Source of the DNA: Promethearchaeota archaeon
GTDB taxonomy: Archaea; Asgardarchaeota; Lokiarchaeia; Sigynarchaeales; SOKP01
Direction: 5' to 3'
Assembly: GCA_019057735.1 (NCBI GenBank)
Contig: JAHLWV010000107.1
Location: forward strand, 1-7,250
Length of the DNA stretch: 7,250 nt
Position numbers and translations under genes: made by a program. The notes beneath the pieces are model-generated. The model had not been told where the DNA came from, did no database searches, and saw nothing but the letters and a program-made list of their open reading frames with translations. Shown piece after piece: positions 6,823-7,250 of this stretch. The stretch's first letter is position 1. Every line of letters starts with the position of its first letter.

Positions 6823-7064
6823 ACAATTAGTTCCATCTTAACACATCTTATGGTTTTAAATATACTCAGTATCAAAGGAAGTAGAACTTAAAATTCCTGT
6901 TGCACCTATTTTTTTATTTTGGAAATCATAAACACTGCAAGATTCGAGGGATAAACTTCCCAAATTCTTTATTAATCTCTAATTCCAATTATAATAGAAA
7001 AGAATCTAATATTCGTTAAAATCCTAATTTTTTAAATGTATTAACATATACATCAAGCAATAAT
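6823..7064. other. Convergent intergenic gap with no recognised feature
   Basis: This is the rest of the gap between the fusion gene and the minus-strand surface-protein gene. Only very short reading frames are present, such as 13 codons from an ATG near 6851. No tRNA, repeat array or stable GC-rich stem was seen. The T-rich run at 6909-6920 is the only notable element. Confidence 0.5.
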
Positions 7065-7078
7065 AAAAAAAAGAAAAA
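7065..7078 (-). terminator. T-tract terminator of the minus-strand surface-protein gene
   Basis: On the minus strand this reads TTTTTCTTTTTTTT and begins 12 bases after the stop codon of the gene at 7091. Its position and composition match archaeal oligo-T termination. No hairpin is needed or seen. Confidence 0.5.
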
Positions 7079-7090
7079 TGGTATTATTTA

Positions 7091-7250
7091 TTATGGTCTA
7101 TTCTTGAATTTTTTAAGCACAAAGTAGACGACAGGAATCGCAACAACACCGATTACACCAAGTGTGATATACACACTTATGAACGGTCCAAATATATTTT
7201 CAGCTTCTTCAACTGTTACAGTCACAATATCACTATTTGAATTCCCTGCC
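7091..7250 (-). CDS. C-terminal end of a membrane-anchored surface protein (partial)
   Basis: The minus strand is open from the right edge to a TAA (complement of 7091-7093), giving 52 residues. The visible part begins AGNSNSDIVTVTVEE, which resembles the last strand of an extracellular Ig-like or PKD-type beta-sandwich repeat. One hydrophobic helix follows (about residues 20-45 of the visible part, FGPFISVYITLGVIGVVAIP and onward), then the basic tail KKFKNRP. This is the standard layout of a type I surface protein with its bulk outside the cell and a short cytoplasmic tail. The N-terminal portion and signal peptide lie outside the window, so the function cannot be given. It is convergent with the resection operon and probably unrelated to it. 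Confidence 0.75.
   Translation of the reverse strand, partial: AGNSNSDIVTVTVEEAENIFGPFISVYITLGVIGVVAIPVVYFVLKKFKNRP

Noticed and set aside
6941..6950. GATTCGAGGG, slightly like a tRNA T-arm
   Set aside because: No acceptor, D or anticodon arm can be built around it on either strand.

Overview
This AT-rich window (roughly 30% G+C by eye) looks archaeal. It carries a compact plus-strand operon of the archaeal DNA-end-resection machinery: the nuclease NurA (385-1455), the hexameric translocase HerA (1498-3174), and a 1200-residue protein (3205-6807) that joins a complete Mre11 nuclease to a complete Rad50 ATPase in one reading frame. Oligo-T tracts after genes, modest Shine-Dalgarno motifs and a C-terminally membrane-anchored surface protein at the right edge fit an archaeon. 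An Asgard (Lokiarchaeia-like) source is a reasonable guess but is not proven by the sequence.

Layout: the last 22 codons of an unidentified plus-strand gene (1-69); a 315-base, very AT-rich gap holding a T-rich tract, an 18-bp perfect palindrome and a 9-bp inverted repeat with an extra direct copy, the likely control region of the operon; nurA; 42 bases; herA; 30 bases; the mre11-rad50 fusion; an AT inverted repeat plus T-tract terminator; a 283-base convergent gap; and the 3' end of a minus-strand gene for a surface protein with one C-terminal membrane helix (7091-7250).

Working model from family knowledge: Mre11-Rad50 recognises and opens DNA ends, and HerA-NurA then resects the 5' strand to leave a 3' overhang for RadA recombinase. 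All catalytic motifs of the four activities are visible, so the set is probably functional.

The unusual part is the third gene. Mre11 and Rad50 are normally separate subunits. Here they are covalently joined by a junction of about ten residues. The Rad50 half has no cysteine at all, so the Cys-X-X-Cys zinc hook is missing, and a non-coiled apex segment of about 80 residues sits in its place. The Walker B to D-loop segment resembles bacterial SbcC but carries one extra residue. A perfect Shine-Dalgarno-like motif inside a 14-bp palindrome lies at the Mre11/Rad50 junction, perhaps a relic of two ancestral genes.
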